From Streptomyces lincolnensis (GTDB lineage Bacteria > Actinomycetota > Actinomycetes > Streptomycetales > Streptomycetaceae): a stretch of DNA of 64,000 nt. Shown here one piece after another: positions 1 to 9,346 of the stretch. Position numbers and translations under genes: made by a program. Each line of letters opens with the position of its first letter. The stretch's first letter is position 1. The notes below the pieces were generated by a model. It saw only the letters and a list, made by a program, of their open reading frames with translations. It made no database searches and was not told where the DNA came from. The DNA is taken from contig NZ_CP016438.1 in the NCBI RefSeq assembly GCF_001685355.1, forward strand, positions 7,688,001-7,752,000. Direction: 5' to 3'.

Positions 1-704
1 TAGGTCACCGGACCGCCCGCGTTGTCGTACACGGCGAACGACATGTCGGTGAAGCCGGTCTTGGTGGACGGGACTCCGGCCGCCGAGATCGAGTACGTGC
101 CGGCCGCGCTGGTGACATCGGCCCACTGGAGGTGGACCGTCACCCACTCCCCGGACTGCACGTAGTTGGCGGCGGTCCCCGAGTGCGCGTGGAAGGTCCA
201 GGCGAAGTGGTTCGCGAGGGATCCGCTGCCCAGGTAGAAGACCAGCTTGGACAGGTTGGCCACGTCCTCGACCCGCAGCACCAGCCTGATCATCTTGCCC
301 GTCAGGTTCTGCGCGGCCATCCCGGTCTTGCGGACGTAGGACTGCTTGCCGGTGCCGTTGGTGGTGACCCGCACCGACTGCGTCCCCCGGGCGAAGACGG
401 TGGTGTCGTTCGCCTCCGCCGAGGCGGTGCCCGCGCCTCCCGGGGTCCAGCCGTGGGCGGCCTGGAACTGCTGGGACCAGGTGGCCCGGCGGTACTTGGG
501 CCGGCGCCCGGACGGGGCGTAGGCGGGCGGTGTGGTCAGGCCGCCGATGGCCGCTTCGGCCTGGGCCGCAGCGGGCTGGGCGGACACGGTGTTGCCGAGC
601 CATGCGGCGCCGCCGGCCAGCGCGACGCCACCGGTGCCGCCCATGAGCAGCGCGGCGCGCCGGCTAAGCGGGCGGGAACGGCCACGGTTTTGCTCCTTGC
701 TCAA
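1..704 (-). CDS. Secreted protein with putative beta-sandwich fold, 3' end outside window
   Basis: Reads off the left edge, so only about 234 N-terminal codons are visible. The TTG start (702-704) overlaps the stop codon of the upstream gene (701-703), which suggests translational coupling. The N-terminus has an R-R pair followed by a hydrophobic stretch and an Ala-rich segment (SRRAALLMGG ... AQPAAAQA), so export, possibly by Tat, is likely. The mature part is rich in Ser/Thr/Gly with alternating hydrophobics (LVLRVEDVANLSKLVFYL, WVTVHLQWADVTSA), as in jelly-roll carbohydrate-binding or lyase-accessory domains. I do not recognise the family. Its neighbour is a membrane-anchored CBM3/GH16-like protein, so a joint role in an extracellular polysaccharide is an inference. 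Confidence 0.7.
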   Translation of the reverse strand, partial: MSKEQNRGRSRPLSRRAALLMGGTGGVALAGGAAWLGNTVSAQPAAAQAEAAIGGLTTPPAYAPSGRRPKYRRATWSQQFQAAHGWTPGGAGTASAEANDTTVFARGTQSVRVTTNGTGKQSYVRKTGMAAQNLTGKMIRLVLRVEDVANLSKLVFYLGSGSLANHFAWTFHAHSGTAANYVQSGEWVTVHLQWADVTSAAGTYSISAAGVPSTKTGFTDMSFAVYDNAGGPVT

Positions 705-2134
705 CGAGTCTCCTGGACTGTGTCGAAATAGTTCAGGCCGGCGCCGCTGTACTTCTCGACCGCGGCGTCGACCTCTTTCACGGACAGCACGTTGTTGGCG
801 TCGTAGTACAGCCAGTCGACCTTCATGTCCCAGGCGCGGTCGCCCTTGAACGGCAGATCGATGAACCAGTGGTTGAAGTTGATCGACATCCCCGAGCGCG
901 GCGCGTACTTGCCGCTGCTGGAGAAGAGCTTCTCGCCGTCCATGCGGTAGGTGACCTGGTCGTCCTTCACCGTGATCATCATGGTGTGCCAGCCGTCGAG
1001 GCTCTTGTTCGTGGTGGTGTAGACCCGGTCGTTGTCCTTGTGGTCGTACCAGGTCACCGTGTCGAGCTTCGGCCCGAGCCGTCCCCAACCGCCGTTCGGC
1101 AGGTACTCGTTGTCGAGTTCGCTGTACGTCTTCCCGCTGCCGCCGATCGTGTAGAAGGTCTGGTTGACGTGGTCGCCGCCCTCGCCCTCGGCCGGATCGT
1201 CGCTGAAGTGGATGCGGGCGGCGTAGGTGCCGTCGCGGAACTCGCGGCTCCTGGTGCCGAGGCTGGCCTGCCGGGTGCCTGACTCGGTGCCGTCGGTGGC
1301 GGCGCGCAGGTTGAGCACCTCGCCGTCGCCGAGGGCGTCCTTCTCCCCGGGGAAGGTGACCCCGTCGGCCGACCAGGTGTCGTCGATGCCCGGGCCGCCC
1401 TTGCTGGTGCGGACCAGCCAGCCGTGCTTGAACAGGGCGGGGTCCTTGGCGCCGGCGTAGTGGAAGTTGTCGAACAGCACCCCGGGCGGGGCGGCCGGCA
1501 GGGGAGCGGGCGCGGCGGCCGCCTTGGCCGAGGACTGCTTCCCGCCGCCGTTCGGCTCGTCACCCCAGACCAGGACGCCCCGCTTGTAGGCGGTGACCGC
1601 CTTGGACTCCTTGTAGCTGGTCTTCTCGGCGTCGAAGGAGCGGTCGTCGGACTGCTTGAGCTCCTTGTGGTCGGCGCGGAAGAGCTGGACGTCGATGCCC
1701 TTGCTGTTGCCACCGGCCTTCAGGGTGCCCGCGTCCTCGGTGAACCGCAGCTCCAGGTAGTGGTCGGCGTCCTCGGTGGGCTCGTCGAGCTTCGCGACGG
1801 TGCCGGCGATGTTCGAGCAGCCGGCCGCGGCCTGGACGCAGTTGAAGGCGTAGGGGGAGTCCCCGTCCGAGGTGAAGTAGTACCGGAGCGTCAGATCGCT
1901 CAACGGCAGCGGCTTCCCGGAGTCGTTGAGGACCTCGAACGACGGCTTGGCCACGGCGGCGGTGGCCGGGGTGGCGGTGCGGTACCGGACGGTGAGCTCC
2001 GGCGGGTCCGGGTTCGCCTTCTTCCACACGGGATACAGGGCGGTGGCTCCCGCGGCGACCACACAGATGACCAGCAGCAGTCTGATCTTGGGCCAGACCC
2101 GGCGTCGGGGTGTACGGCGGCGGGCTGACGCCAC
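701..2134 (-). CDS. Membrane-anchored CBM3-like / GH16-like glycan protein
   Basis: 477 aa from a GTG start with SD AGAGGAG at 2141-2147. Residues 1-15 are basic and 17-36 form one membrane anchor, so the rest is outside the cell. Residues 45-160 resemble a family 3 cellulose-binding module (LTVRYRTATPATA, PSFEVLNDSGKPLPLSDL, a Cys99-Cys106 pair). A low-complexity Ala/Pro linker follows at about 195-218. Residues 219-440 form a concanavalin-like domain whose TYSELDNEY segment fits the GH16 pattern ExDxE, with Glu339 and Glu343 as nucleophile and acid/base. The target glycan cannot be told from sequence; cellulose or a related surface beta-glucan is an inference from the CBM. It is the first gene of an operon running off the left edge. 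Confidence 0.75.
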   Translation of the reverse strand: MASARRRTPRRRVWPKIRLLLVICVVAAGATALYPVWKKANPDPPELTVRYRTATPATAAVAKPSFEVLNDSGKPLPLSDLTLRYYFTSDGDSPYAFNCVQAAAGCSNIAGTVAKLDEPTEDADHYLELRFTEDAGTLKAGGNSKGIDVQLFRADHKELKQSDDRSFDAEKTSYKESKAVTAYKRGVLVWGDEPNGGGKQSSAKAAAAPAPLPAAPPGVLFDNFHYAGAKDPALFKHGWLVRTSKGGPGIDDTWSADGVTFPGEKDALGDGEVLNLRAATDGTESGTRQASLGTRSREFRDGTYAARIHFSDDPAEGEGGDHVNQTFYTIGGSGKTYSELDNEYLPNGGWGRLGPKLDTVTWYDHKDNDRVYTTTNKSLDGWHTMMITVKDDQVTYRMDGEKLFSSSGKYAPRSGMSINFNHWFIDLPFKGDRAWDMKVDWLYYDANNVLSVKEVDAAVEKYSGAGLNYFDTVQETR

Positions 2135-2297
2135 GGGAACTCCTCTGCTGACTCCGATCGGCTAGTGGGCCGGTACCGTCAGAGCAATGTAAACAAGTGG
2201 TCGGATTGTGTGAGGATCCTATCCGTCTGGGCGTGCGAAAGGGGGGCGAAGCACATGGATCGTTACCATGCGCCCCACCCCCCTCAGGGGTGACGCG

Positions 2298-4433
2298 TTA
2301 CGCCGGGACGCTCGCGACGCCCGGAGCCAGGAACTTCTTGCCGTTCACGCGCTCGGAGACACCCGCGCGGTCCAGGTACGGCGTGATGCCGCCCAGGTGG
2401 AAGGGCCAGCCCGCACCGGTGATCAGGCAGAGGTCGATGTCCTGGGCCTCGGCGACGACGCCCTCGTCGAGCATGAGCCCGATCTCCTGCGCCACCGCGT
2501 CCAGGACACGCTCGCGGACCTGCTCCTCGGTCAGGACGGAGTCGCCCTGCTTCAGCAGCGCGGCGACCTCGGGGTCCAGCTCCGGCTTGAAACCGTTCTC
2601 TGCGGAGTAGACGTAGAAGCCGCGCTTGCCCGCCTCGACGACCGACTTGAGGTTCGGGGAGACCGTGAAGCGGTCCGGGAAGGCCCTGTTGAGGGTCTCC
2701 GAGACGTGCAGGCCGATCGCCGGGCCGACCAGCTCCAGGAGCACCAGCGGGGACATCGGCAGACCGAGCGGCTCGACGGCCTTCTCGGCGACCTCGACCG
2801 GGGTGCCCTCGTCGATGACGTTCTGGATCTCGCCCATGAAGCGGGTGAGGATGCGGTTCACGACGAACGCCGGGGCGTCCTTGACCAGGACCGCGGTCTT
2901 CTTCAGCTTCTTGGCGACGGCGAACGCCGTGGCCAGCGAGGCGTCGTCGGTCGCCTCGCCCCGCACGATCTCCAGCAGCGGGAGGATCGCGACCGGGTTG
3001 AAGAAGTGGAAGCCCACGACCCGCTCGGGGTTCTTCAGCTTCGACGCCATCTCGCTGACCGACAGCGAGGAGGTGTTGGTGGCGAGGATCGCGTGCGCCG
3101 GGGCGACCGCCTCGACCTCCGCGAACACCGTCTGCTTGACGCCGATCTCCTCGAACACGGCCTCGATGATGAAGTCCGCGTCGGCGAAGCCCTCGGCCTT
3201 GTCCAGCACACCGGTGACCAGCGCCTTGAGGCGGTTGGCCTTGTCCTGGTTGATACGGCCCTTGCCGAGCAGCTTGTCGATCTCGGCGTGGACGTAGCCC
3301 ACACCCTTGTCGACGCGCTCCTGGTCGATGTCGGTCAGCACGACCGGCACCTCCAGGCGGCGCAGGAACAGCAGCGCGAGCTGCGAGGCCATCAGACCGG
3401 CACCGACGACACCGACCTTGGTGACCGGACGCGCCAGGTTCTTGTCCGGGGCGCCCGCGGGACGCTTGCCGCGCTTCTGCACCAGGTTGAACGCGTAGAT
3501 GCCGGCGCGCAGTTCGCCACCCATGATCAGGTCGGCGAGCGCCTTGTCCTCGGCGTCGTAGCCCTGCTGGAGGTCGCCGTTCTTGGCGGCGGCGATGATG
3601 TCGAGGGCGCGGTAGGCGGCCGGGGCGGCCCCGTGCACCTTGGAGTCCGCGATGAACCGGCCCTTGGCGACGGCCTGGTCCCAGGCCTCACCGCGGTCGA
3701 TCACCGGACGCTCGACCGCGACGTCGCCCTTCAGCACCTGGGCGGTCCAGATCAGCGACTGCTCCAGGAAGTCGGCGCCCTCGAAGATCGCGTCCGCGAT
3801 CCCCAGGTCGAAGACCTGCTCGCCCTTGAGCTGCTTGTTCTGGTTGAGGCTGTTCTCGATGATCACCGAGACGGCCTTGTCGGCGCCGATCAGGTTCGGC
3901 AGCAGCGTGCAGCCGCCCCAGCCGGGGACCAGGCCGAGGAAGACCTCGGGCAGCGAGAAGGCGGGCAGCGCCTTGGACACGGTCCGGTAGGAGCAGTGCA
4001 GACCGACCTCGACGCCACCGCCCATCGCCGCGCCGTTGTAGTACGCGAAGGTCGGGACCGCGATACCGGCGAGGCGCTTGAAGACCTCGTGGCCGCCCTT
4101 GCCGATGGCCAGCGCGTCCTTGTGCTCCTTCAGCAGCTCGACGCCCTTGAGGTCGGCGCCGACGGCGAAGATGAACGGCTTGCCGGTGATGCCGACACCG
4201 ACGATCTCGCCGGCCCCGGCCTCCTTCTCGACCTGGTCGATGGCGGTGTTCAGGTTCGCCAGCGAGGCCGGGCCGAAGGTGGTCGGCTTGGTGTGGTCGA
4301 AGCCGTTGTCCAGCGTGATGAGCGCGAAGCGTCCGGCGCCCGCCGGCAGGTCGAGGTGGCGTACGTGCGCCGACGTCACGACCTCGTCGGGAAACAGCTC
4401 GGCCGCGCCCTTGAGGAGTTCGGTGGTGCTCAC
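2298..4433 (-). CDS. fadB: Enoyl-CoA hydratase / 3-hydroxyacyl-CoA dehydrogenase
   Basis: 711 aa bifunctional fatty acid beta-oxidation protein. The N-terminal crotonase domain (about 1-290) keeps both catalytic glutamates, in GGGVEVGLHC and FSLPEVFLG. The dehydrogenase part begins at VTKVGVVGAGLM (NAD-binding GxGxM) and holds the usual HFFNPV segment with its catalytic His; the C-terminal domain ends in AGWPFHLGG. The GTG start at 4431-4433 overlaps the TGA of the thiolase gene by four bases, so the two are co-translated. The pair hydrates, oxidises and cleaves fatty acyl-CoA to acetyl-CoA in the cytoplasm. It belongs to the housekeeping part of the window. Confidence 0.95.
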   Translation of the reverse strand: MSTTELLKGAAELFPDEVVTSAHVRHLDLPAGAGRFALITLDNGFDHTKPTTFGPASLANLNTAIDQVEKEAGAGEIVGVGITGKPFIFAVGADLKGVELLKEHKDALAIGKGGHEVFKRLAGIAVPTFAYYNGAAMGGGVEVGLHCSYRTVSKALPAFSLPEVFLGLVPGWGGCTLLPNLIGADKAVSVIIENSLNQNKQLKGEQVFDLGIADAIFEGADFLEQSLIWTAQVLKGDVAVERPVIDRGEAWDQAVAKGRFIADSKVHGAAPAAYRALDIIAAAKNGDLQQGYDAEDKALADLIMGGELRAGIYAFNLVQKRGKRPAGAPDKNLARPVTKVGVVGAGLMASQLALLFLRRLEVPVVLTDIDQERVDKGVGYVHAEIDKLLGKGRINQDKANRLKALVTGVLDKAEGFADADFIIEAVFEEIGVKQTVFAEVEAVAPAHAILATNTSSLSVSEMASKLKNPERVVGFHFFNPVAILPLLEIVRGEATDDASLATAFAVAKKLKKTAVLVKDAPAFVVNRILTRFMGEIQNVIDEGTPVEVAEKAVEPLGLPMSPLVLLELVGPAIGLHVSETLNRAFPDRFTVSPNLKSVVEAGKRGFYVYSAENGFKPELDPEVAALLKQGDSVLTEEQVRERVLDAVAQEIGLMLDEGVVAEAQDIDLCLITGAGWPFHLGGITPYLDRAGVSERVNGKKFLAPGVASVPA

Positions 4434-5656
4434 TTGTCGCCTCCGGCGTCCTTGTGGTGCGGGTTCTCCCAGATGACCGTGGCGCCCATGCCGAAGCCGA
4501 CGCACATGGTGGTGAGGCCGTAACGGACCTCCGGCTGCTCCTCGAACTGACGGGCCAGCTGGGTCATCAGGCGCACGCCGGAGGAGGCGAGGGGGTGGCC
4601 GTAGGCGATGGCGCCGCCGTACTGGTTCACGCGGGCGTCGTCGTCGGCGATGCCGTAGTGCTCCAGGAACGCGAGCACCTGGACGGCGAAGGCCTCGTTG
4701 ATCTCGAAGAGGTTGATGTCCTCGATCGACAGACCGGCCTTGGCGAGGGCCTTCTCCGTGGCCGGGATCGGGCCGTAGCCCATGACCTCCGGCTCGACGC
4801 CCGCGAAGGCGTAGGAGACCAGGCGCATCTTCACCGGCAGGTTGTGCTCGCGGGCGAAGTCCTCGCTCGCGATGATCGAGGCGGTGGCGCCGTCGTTCAG
4901 ACCGGCCGCGTTACCGGCGGTGACCCGGCCGTGCACACGGAACGGGGTCTTCAGACCGGCCAGGTTCTCCAGGGTGGTCCCCGGGCGCATCGGCTCGTCG
5001 GCGGTGACCAGGCCCCAGCCCGTCTCGCCCGCCTCGGCGTTCGTGCGACGCACCGAGATCGGCACCAGGTCGGCCTGGATCTTGCCGTTGGCGTACGCCT
5101 TCGCGGCCTTCTCCTGCGAGCGCACGGCGTACTCGTCGGCGCGCTGCTTGGTGATCGTCGGGTAGCGGTCGTGCAGGTTCTCGGCGGTCATGCCCATGAA
5201 CAGGGCGGACTCGTCGACCAGCTTCTCGCTCACGAACCGCGGGTTCGGGTCCACGCCCTCACCCATGGGGTGGCGGCCCATGTGCTCGACACCACCGGCG
5301 ATGACGGCGTCGTAGGCACCGAAGGCGATGGAACCGGCCGTGGAGGTGACGGCGGTCAGGGCGCCGGCGCACATGCGGTCGATCGAGTAGCCGGGCACCG
5401 ACTGCGGCAGCCCGGCGAGGATGCCCGCCGTACGGCCGAGGGTCAGGCCCTGGTCGCCGATCTGCGTGGTCGCGGCGATGGCGACCTCGTCGATCTGCTT
5501 CGGGTCGAGACCGGGGTTGCGGCGCAGCAGCTCCCGGATCGCCTTCACGACGAGGTCGTCGGCGCGGGTCTCGTGGTAGATGCCCTTCGGGCCCGCCTTG
5601 CCGAACGGGGTGCGGACGCCGTCTACGAAGACGACGTCCCTGACGGTACGAGGCAC
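4430..5656 (-). CDS. fadA: Acetyl-CoA C-acyltransferase (thiolase)
   Basis: 408 aa; GTG start with SD GGAGGAGAG at 5663-5670. The thiolase signatures are complete: acylated Cys in IDRMCAGALTA, His in GGAIAYGHPLASSG and the second Cys in TTMCVGFGMG. It performs the last step of beta-oxidation, with 3-ketoacyl-CoA plus CoA giving acetyl-CoA and a shortened acyl-CoA, working with the downstream FadB to which it is joined by a 4-base overlap. Upstream there is an 18-base perfect palindrome and a second dyad, listed separately as candidate operators. Confidence 0.95.
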   Translation of the reverse strand: MPRTVRDVVFVDGVRTPFGKAGPKGIYHETRADDLVVKAIRELLRRNPGLDPKQIDEVAIAATTQIGDQGLTLGRTAGILAGLPQSVPGYSIDRMCAGALTAVTSTAGSIAFGAYDAVIAGGVEHMGRHPMGEGVDPNPRFVSEKLVDESALFMGMTAENLHDRYPTITKQRADEYAVRSQEKAAKAYANGKIQADLVPISVRRTNAEAGETGWGLVTADEPMRPGTTLENLAGLKTPFRVHGRVTAGNAAGLNDGATASIIASEDFAREHNLPVKMRLVSYAFAGVEPEVMGYGPIPATEKALAKAGLSIEDINLFEINEAFAVQVLAFLEHYGIADDDARVNQYGGAIAYGHPLASSGVRLMTQLARQFEEQPEVRYGLTTMCVGFGMGATVIWENPHHKDAGGDK

Positions 5657-5703
5657 GATGGCTCTCCTCCAGATGCGGGATGGCACTGCTGCACTGCGCA
5701 AGC

Positions 5704-5745
5704 GCTGAGCGCGCGCTCAGCCCCCATGCTACTTATGAGTAACGT
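5704..5745. promoter_or_regulatory. Candidate operator region of fadAB
   Basis: Bases 5704-5721 (GCTGAGCGCGCGCTCAGC) are a perfect 18-base palindrome. About 9 bases further, a dyad GCTAC-N11-GTAGC contains an inner TACT-TATG-AGTA repeat. Both lie just upstream of fadA, where a TetR-type acyl-CoA-responsive repressor would be expected to bind. The regulator is not in the window. Confidence 0.5.
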
Positions 5746-5806
5746 AGCTGCACAGTCCCGGAGGCGGGAGCGGCGAAGGTCACATCGAAACAGCCGGTGC
5801 CGACCC

Positions 5807-6841
5807 TCACCGAGGGGGCGCGGTGGACCCCCGGGGTGTCAGGACGGGAGTGGGCACCGGATGCGATCCCGGCCCCTCCCCGGTGATCACCCCGAACAGC
5901 GTACGGGCCGCCTCCACCCCGAATCCGTGCACGTCATGACTCATCGCGGACAGGGTCGGATGCGTGAGCCGGCACAGCTGGGAGTCGTCCCAGGCCAGCA
6001 GCGAGACATCGTCCGGCACCCGCAGCCCCATCTCGGCGGCCACCGAGAGCCCGGCCACCGCCATGATGTCGTTGTCGTACACGATCGCCGTCGGCCGGTC
6101 ACCCGGCGGAGCCGTCAGCAGCGACCGGGTCGCCCGGGCCCCCGCCTCGCCCGAGTAGTCGGTCGTCACCTGCCAGGCCCCGGCCAGCCCCAGCACCCTC
6201 CCGGCCTCGGAGAACGCGGCGCCCCGCGCCACCGTGTGCCCGAGCGCCGCCGCGCCCCCCACCCGGGCGATCCGCCGGTGTCCCAGCGCCGCGAGATACC
6301 GCACGGCCTCCGTGACGGCCGTGGCGTCGTCCGTCCACACCGAGGTGAGGCCCCCGGTGAGCGAGGGATGGCCGACGGCGACCACGGGCATCCCGAGCCG
6401 TTCGACCGAGGCGACCCGGGGATCGTCCTGACGGAGGTCGACCAGGATCGCGCCCCCGATCTGCCGCCCCCGCCACCACGCCTCGTGCAGCCCGACCTCC
6501 TCCTCCACGGACCGCACGAGCCGCAGCAGCAGCGAGCAGGAGTGCTCGATCAGGACGCTCTCCACGCCCGAGATGAACTCCATGTAGAAGGGTTCCAGGC
6601 CGAGTAGCCGGGCCGGCCGGCAGATCGTCAGCCCGACCACGTCCACCCGTGACCCGGCCAGCGTCCGCGCCGTGAGGTTCGGAGCCCAGCCCAGCTCCCG
6701 CGCCGCCTGGAAGATCCGGTCCCGGGTGGCCTCGGACAGCCCCGGCTTGTGGTTGAAGGCGAGGGACACCGCCCCCTTGGACACGCCGGCGCGCGCGGCG
6801 ACGTCCTTGATCGTGACGCGGGCGGCCGGCTGGGCTGTCAT
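5807..6841 (-). CDS. LacI-family transcriptional regulator
   Basis: 344 aa. The helix-turn-helix and hinge occupy residues 8-60 (VTIKDVAARAGVSKGAVSLAFN ... NLTARTLAG); the rest is the periplasmic-binding-protein-like effector domain (WTDDATAV, AIVYDNDIMAVAGL, SLLAWDDSQL). The ATG overlaps the TGA of the beta-mannosidase gene (ATGA, 6838-6841), so the two are co-transcribed. By context it probably represses mannoside uptake and hydrolysis and is relieved by a mannoside. LacI-like dyads lie in the 9196-9346 divergent promoter. Confidence 0.9.
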   Translation of the reverse strand: MTAQPAARVTIKDVAARAGVSKGAVSLAFNHKPGLSEATRDRIFQAARELGWAPNLTARTLAGSRVDVVGLTICRPARLLGLEPFYMEFISGVESVLIEHSCSLLLRLVRSVEEEVGLHEAWWRGRQIGGAILVDLRQDDPRVASVERLGMPVVAVGHPSLTGGLTSVWTDDATAVTEAVRYLAALGHRRIARVGGAAALGHTVARGAAFSEAGRVLGLAGAWQVTTDYSGEAGARATRSLLTAPPGDRPTAIVYDNDIMAVAGLSVAAEMGLRVPDDVSLLAWDDSQLCRLTHPTLSAMSHDVHGFGVEAARTLFGVITGEGPGSHPVPTPVLTPRGSTAPPR

Positions 6842-9195
6842 CGGTGGGGCTCCATGCAGAACAGTGCGGAACGGACGGCGTCCGGATCGGGAGTCCTCCA
6901 GCCGCTGACACCGATGGTCACCCGCTCGCCGGGCAGCAGGGTCACCAGCCCCCGGTCGGCCCGTGCCTCCGGGTCCAGCCGGTCGGCCTGGAGCAGCAGA
7001 TCCCGTACGAGGGTGCGGGCCGTCACGGTCACGGCACCCGGCGCCACCGAGACGTCGAACTCGGGCCGCGGATAGGGGATGTCACGGTCGGGCGCGGGGA
7101 AGTGCACGGCCCGCAGCCCGTCGGCGTCCGCCACCAGGAACTCCTTCGCCCCCACCGGCTCCAGCTCCCGCGCCACCGCCACCTCGGCGACGGCCCGCCG
7201 CCCGGCACGGAACCCCACCTCCGCCTCGCCGATCACCGCCCCCTCGACCGACATCCGCCGCAGCCGCACGGCACCCGTCCACTCCTCGGCCGCCTGGTTG
7301 ACCACGACCAGTGCCCGCCCCCGCAACGTCAGCAACCGGTCCGCGTACACCCGCCGCAGCTCGTGGTAGAGCGGCTTCTCCCGCCCGTCCCCGTCGATCG
7401 CCGCCCACGACGTCACCGGCCAGCAGTCGTTGAGCTGCCATACGACCGTCCCCGCGCACCGGGGCCAGTGCGACCGCCAGTGCTCGATGCCGGCGGCGAC
7501 CGCCCGCGCCTGGTTGACCTGGGTCAGGTAGTGCCAGCGGTCGAAGTCCCCCTCGGGGAAGGCGAAATGGCGCTCCAGCCCGCGCCGCAGCTTTCCGTTG
7601 CCGTCGTCGGCCTTCTGGTGGTGCAGCATGCCGGGGGAGTCGGCCGCGAGCTCCCCGCCCGGCAGCGCGCGCCGCAGGGTCGCGTACGCGGGCGGGGCCT
7701 GCCAGCCGAACTCGGCGACGAACCGCGGCACGGTCGCCCGGTATTCCGCGTAGTCTTCCCGATTCCAGACATCCCATGAATGGTGCGTGCCGTGCGCCGG
7801 GTCGTTCGGATGGTGCTCCCAGGACCCGGACCAGGGACTGCCCGCCGTGTACGGCCGCGTCGGGTCCAGCTCGGCCACCACGCGCGGCAGCACGCCCAGG
7901 TAGTACCCCTCCCCCCAGGAGTCCCCGGCCAGCCGCGGTTCCCATCCCCAGTCCCGGAACCCCCACAGGTTCTCGTTGTTGCCGTTCCAGAGCACGAGCG
8001 AGGGATGCGGCATCAGGCGTACGACGTTCTCGCGGGCCTCCGCCTCCACCTCGCCCCGCAGCGGCTGCTCCTCCGGGTAGGCCGCGCACGCGAAGGGGAA
8101 GTCCTGCCAGACCAGCAGCCCGAGTTCGTCGCAGGCGTCGTAGAAGTCCTCGCTCTCGTAGATCCCGCCGCCCCACACGCGCACCAGGTCCACGCCGGCG
8201 CCGGCCGCCTGGCGCAGCCGCTCCCGGTAGCGCTCGCGCGTGATCCGGGAGGGGAAGGGGTCGTCCGGGATCCAGTTCACGCCTCGCGCGAAGAGCCGCT
8301 CGCCGTTGACCACGAGGGTGAACCCGGACCCGTGCTCGTCGGCCCGGCGGTCCAGCTCCACGGTCCTGAAGCCGATCCGCCGACGCCACACGTCCAGCTC
8401 CCGGTCCTCGTGAAGGAGCGTCAACTCGACGTCGTACAGCGGTTGTTCACCGTACCCGCGCGGCCACCACAGGCGCGGCCGCGGCACCTGGAGCCGGACT
8501 GTGCCGGCCGTCCCGTCGATCTCCGCGCGCGCCCGCTCCCCGCCCACGCGGGCCTCGACCACGAGCGGCGCCTCGACCCTGGTCCGCTCGACCTCGACGG
8601 CCAGCTCCACCCGCCCGAGGCCGTCCTCGACGGTCACGACCGGCCGCACCCGGGCGATCCGGGCGGTCGACCAGCGCTCCAGCCGCACCGGCCGCCACAT
8701 CCCGGCCGTCACCAGCGTCGGCCCCCAGTCCCAGCCGAAGGAGCAGGCCATCTTGCGCAGGTACTGGAAGGGTTCGGCATAGGCGCCGGGACGCTCGCCC
8801 ACCTTCCCGCGCACGGCCTCGGCCTCGGCGTAGGCGGAGACGAACCGCACCGACAGCCGCCCGCTCAGACCGGTCACGTCGAAGCGGTGGGCGCGGTGCA
8901 TGTTCCTCGTCCGGCCCAGGACCCGGCCGTCGAGCAGAATCTCGGCCACGGTGTCCAGGCCGTCGAAGACGAGGTCGGCCTGCTCGTGCCCGTTCGTCGC
9001 GGGGAGTTCCCTCTCGTACGTCCAGTCCCGGCGCCCCACCCACGCCACCTCGGTCTCGTTCCGCCCGAGGAAAGGGTCCGGGATCACTCCCGCCGCCAGC
9101 AGATCGGTGTGCACACAGCCCGGCACCGCGGCCGGGAGCGCGTCCCCCTCGTGCCGCAGGGTCCATCCCTCGGTGAGCGGTGTGGCCTGAAGCAT
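6838..9195 (-). CDS. Beta-mannosidase, glycoside hydrolase family 2
   Basis: 785 aa from ATG with SD TAGGAG upstream (AGGAG at 9201-9205). No signal peptide, so cytoplasmic. N-terminal sugar-binding domain (FDGLDTVAEILLDG, RKMACSFGWDWGPT), an immunoglobulin-like domain, then a TIM barrel with acid/base Glu408 in WNGNNE and nucleophile Glu495 in FVAEFGW; the RVWGGGIYE segment is typical of GH2 beta-mannosidases. It releases terminal beta-mannose from manno-oligosaccharides brought in by the divergent ABC importer. A longer upstream extension of the frame lacks a good RBS and runs into the promoter region. Confidence 0.93.
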   Translation of the reverse strand: MLQATPLTEGWTLRHEGDALPAAVPGCVHTDLLAAGVIPDPFLGRNETEVAWVGRRDWTYERELPATNGHEQADLVFDGLDTVAEILLDGRVLGRTRNMHRAHRFDVTGLSGRLSVRFVSAYAEAEAVRGKVGERPGAYAEPFQYLRKMACSFGWDWGPTLVTAGMWRPVRLERWSTARIARVRPVVTVEDGLGRVELAVEVERTRVEAPLVVEARVGGERARAEIDGTAGTVRLQVPRPRLWWPRGYGEQPLYDVELTLLHEDRELDVWRRRIGFRTVELDRRADEHGSGFTLVVNGERLFARGVNWIPDDPFPSRITRERYRERLRQAAGAGVDLVRVWGGGIYESEDFYDACDELGLLVWQDFPFACAAYPEEQPLRGEVEAEARENVVRLMPHPSLVLWNGNNENLWGFRDWGWEPRLAGDSWGEGYYLGVLPRVVAELDPTRPYTAGSPWSGSWEHHPNDPAHGTHHSWDVWNREDYAEYRATVPRFVAEFGWQAPPAYATLRRALPGGELAADSPGMLHHQKADDGNGKLRRGLERHFAFPEGDFDRWHYLTQVNQARAVAAGIEHWRSHWPRCAGTVVWQLNDCWPVTSWAAIDGDGREKPLYHELRRVYADRLLTLRGRALVVVNQAAEEWTGAVRLRRMSVEGAVIGEAEVGFRAGRRAVAEVAVARELEPVGAKEFLVADADGLRAVHFPAPDRDIPYPRPEFDVSVAPGAVTVTARTLVRDLLLQADRLDPEARADRGLVTLLPGERVTIGVSGWRTPDPDAVRSALFCMEPHR

Positions 9196-9261
9196 CCGCA
9201 CTCCTAAACCGATCCATCCCAGTGCCGGGAAACAGCTTGGCATCGTTGGCGAGATAGGGAC

Positions 9262-9285
9262 TTTACCGGTTAAGAAAACGTTGTC
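9262..9285. promoter_or_regulatory. Candidate LacI-type operators, mannoside divergent promoter
   Basis: Two adjacent dyads lie between the divergent beta-mannosidase and ABC genes: TTTACCGGTTAA at 9262-9273 and GAAAACGTTGTC at 9274-9285. The second is symmetric at 10 of 12 bases around the ACGT centre, a form common for LacI-family operators. One repressor could control both directions from here. Confidence 0.45.
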
Positions 9286-9346
9286 AGAGTTCGGAACCAG
9301 CCAACCCGCCCGTGCTCGTCCGTCCCCCAGAACGGAGCTGACGCAC

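Noticed and set aside
2268..4523. Long open frame antisense to fadB
   Set aside because: Its codon pattern follows from the high GC of fadB on the other strand; the protein is low-complexity Asp/Arg/Leu-rich with no domain. The same holds for similar long antisense frames over the thiolase, DUF692 and hemY genes.
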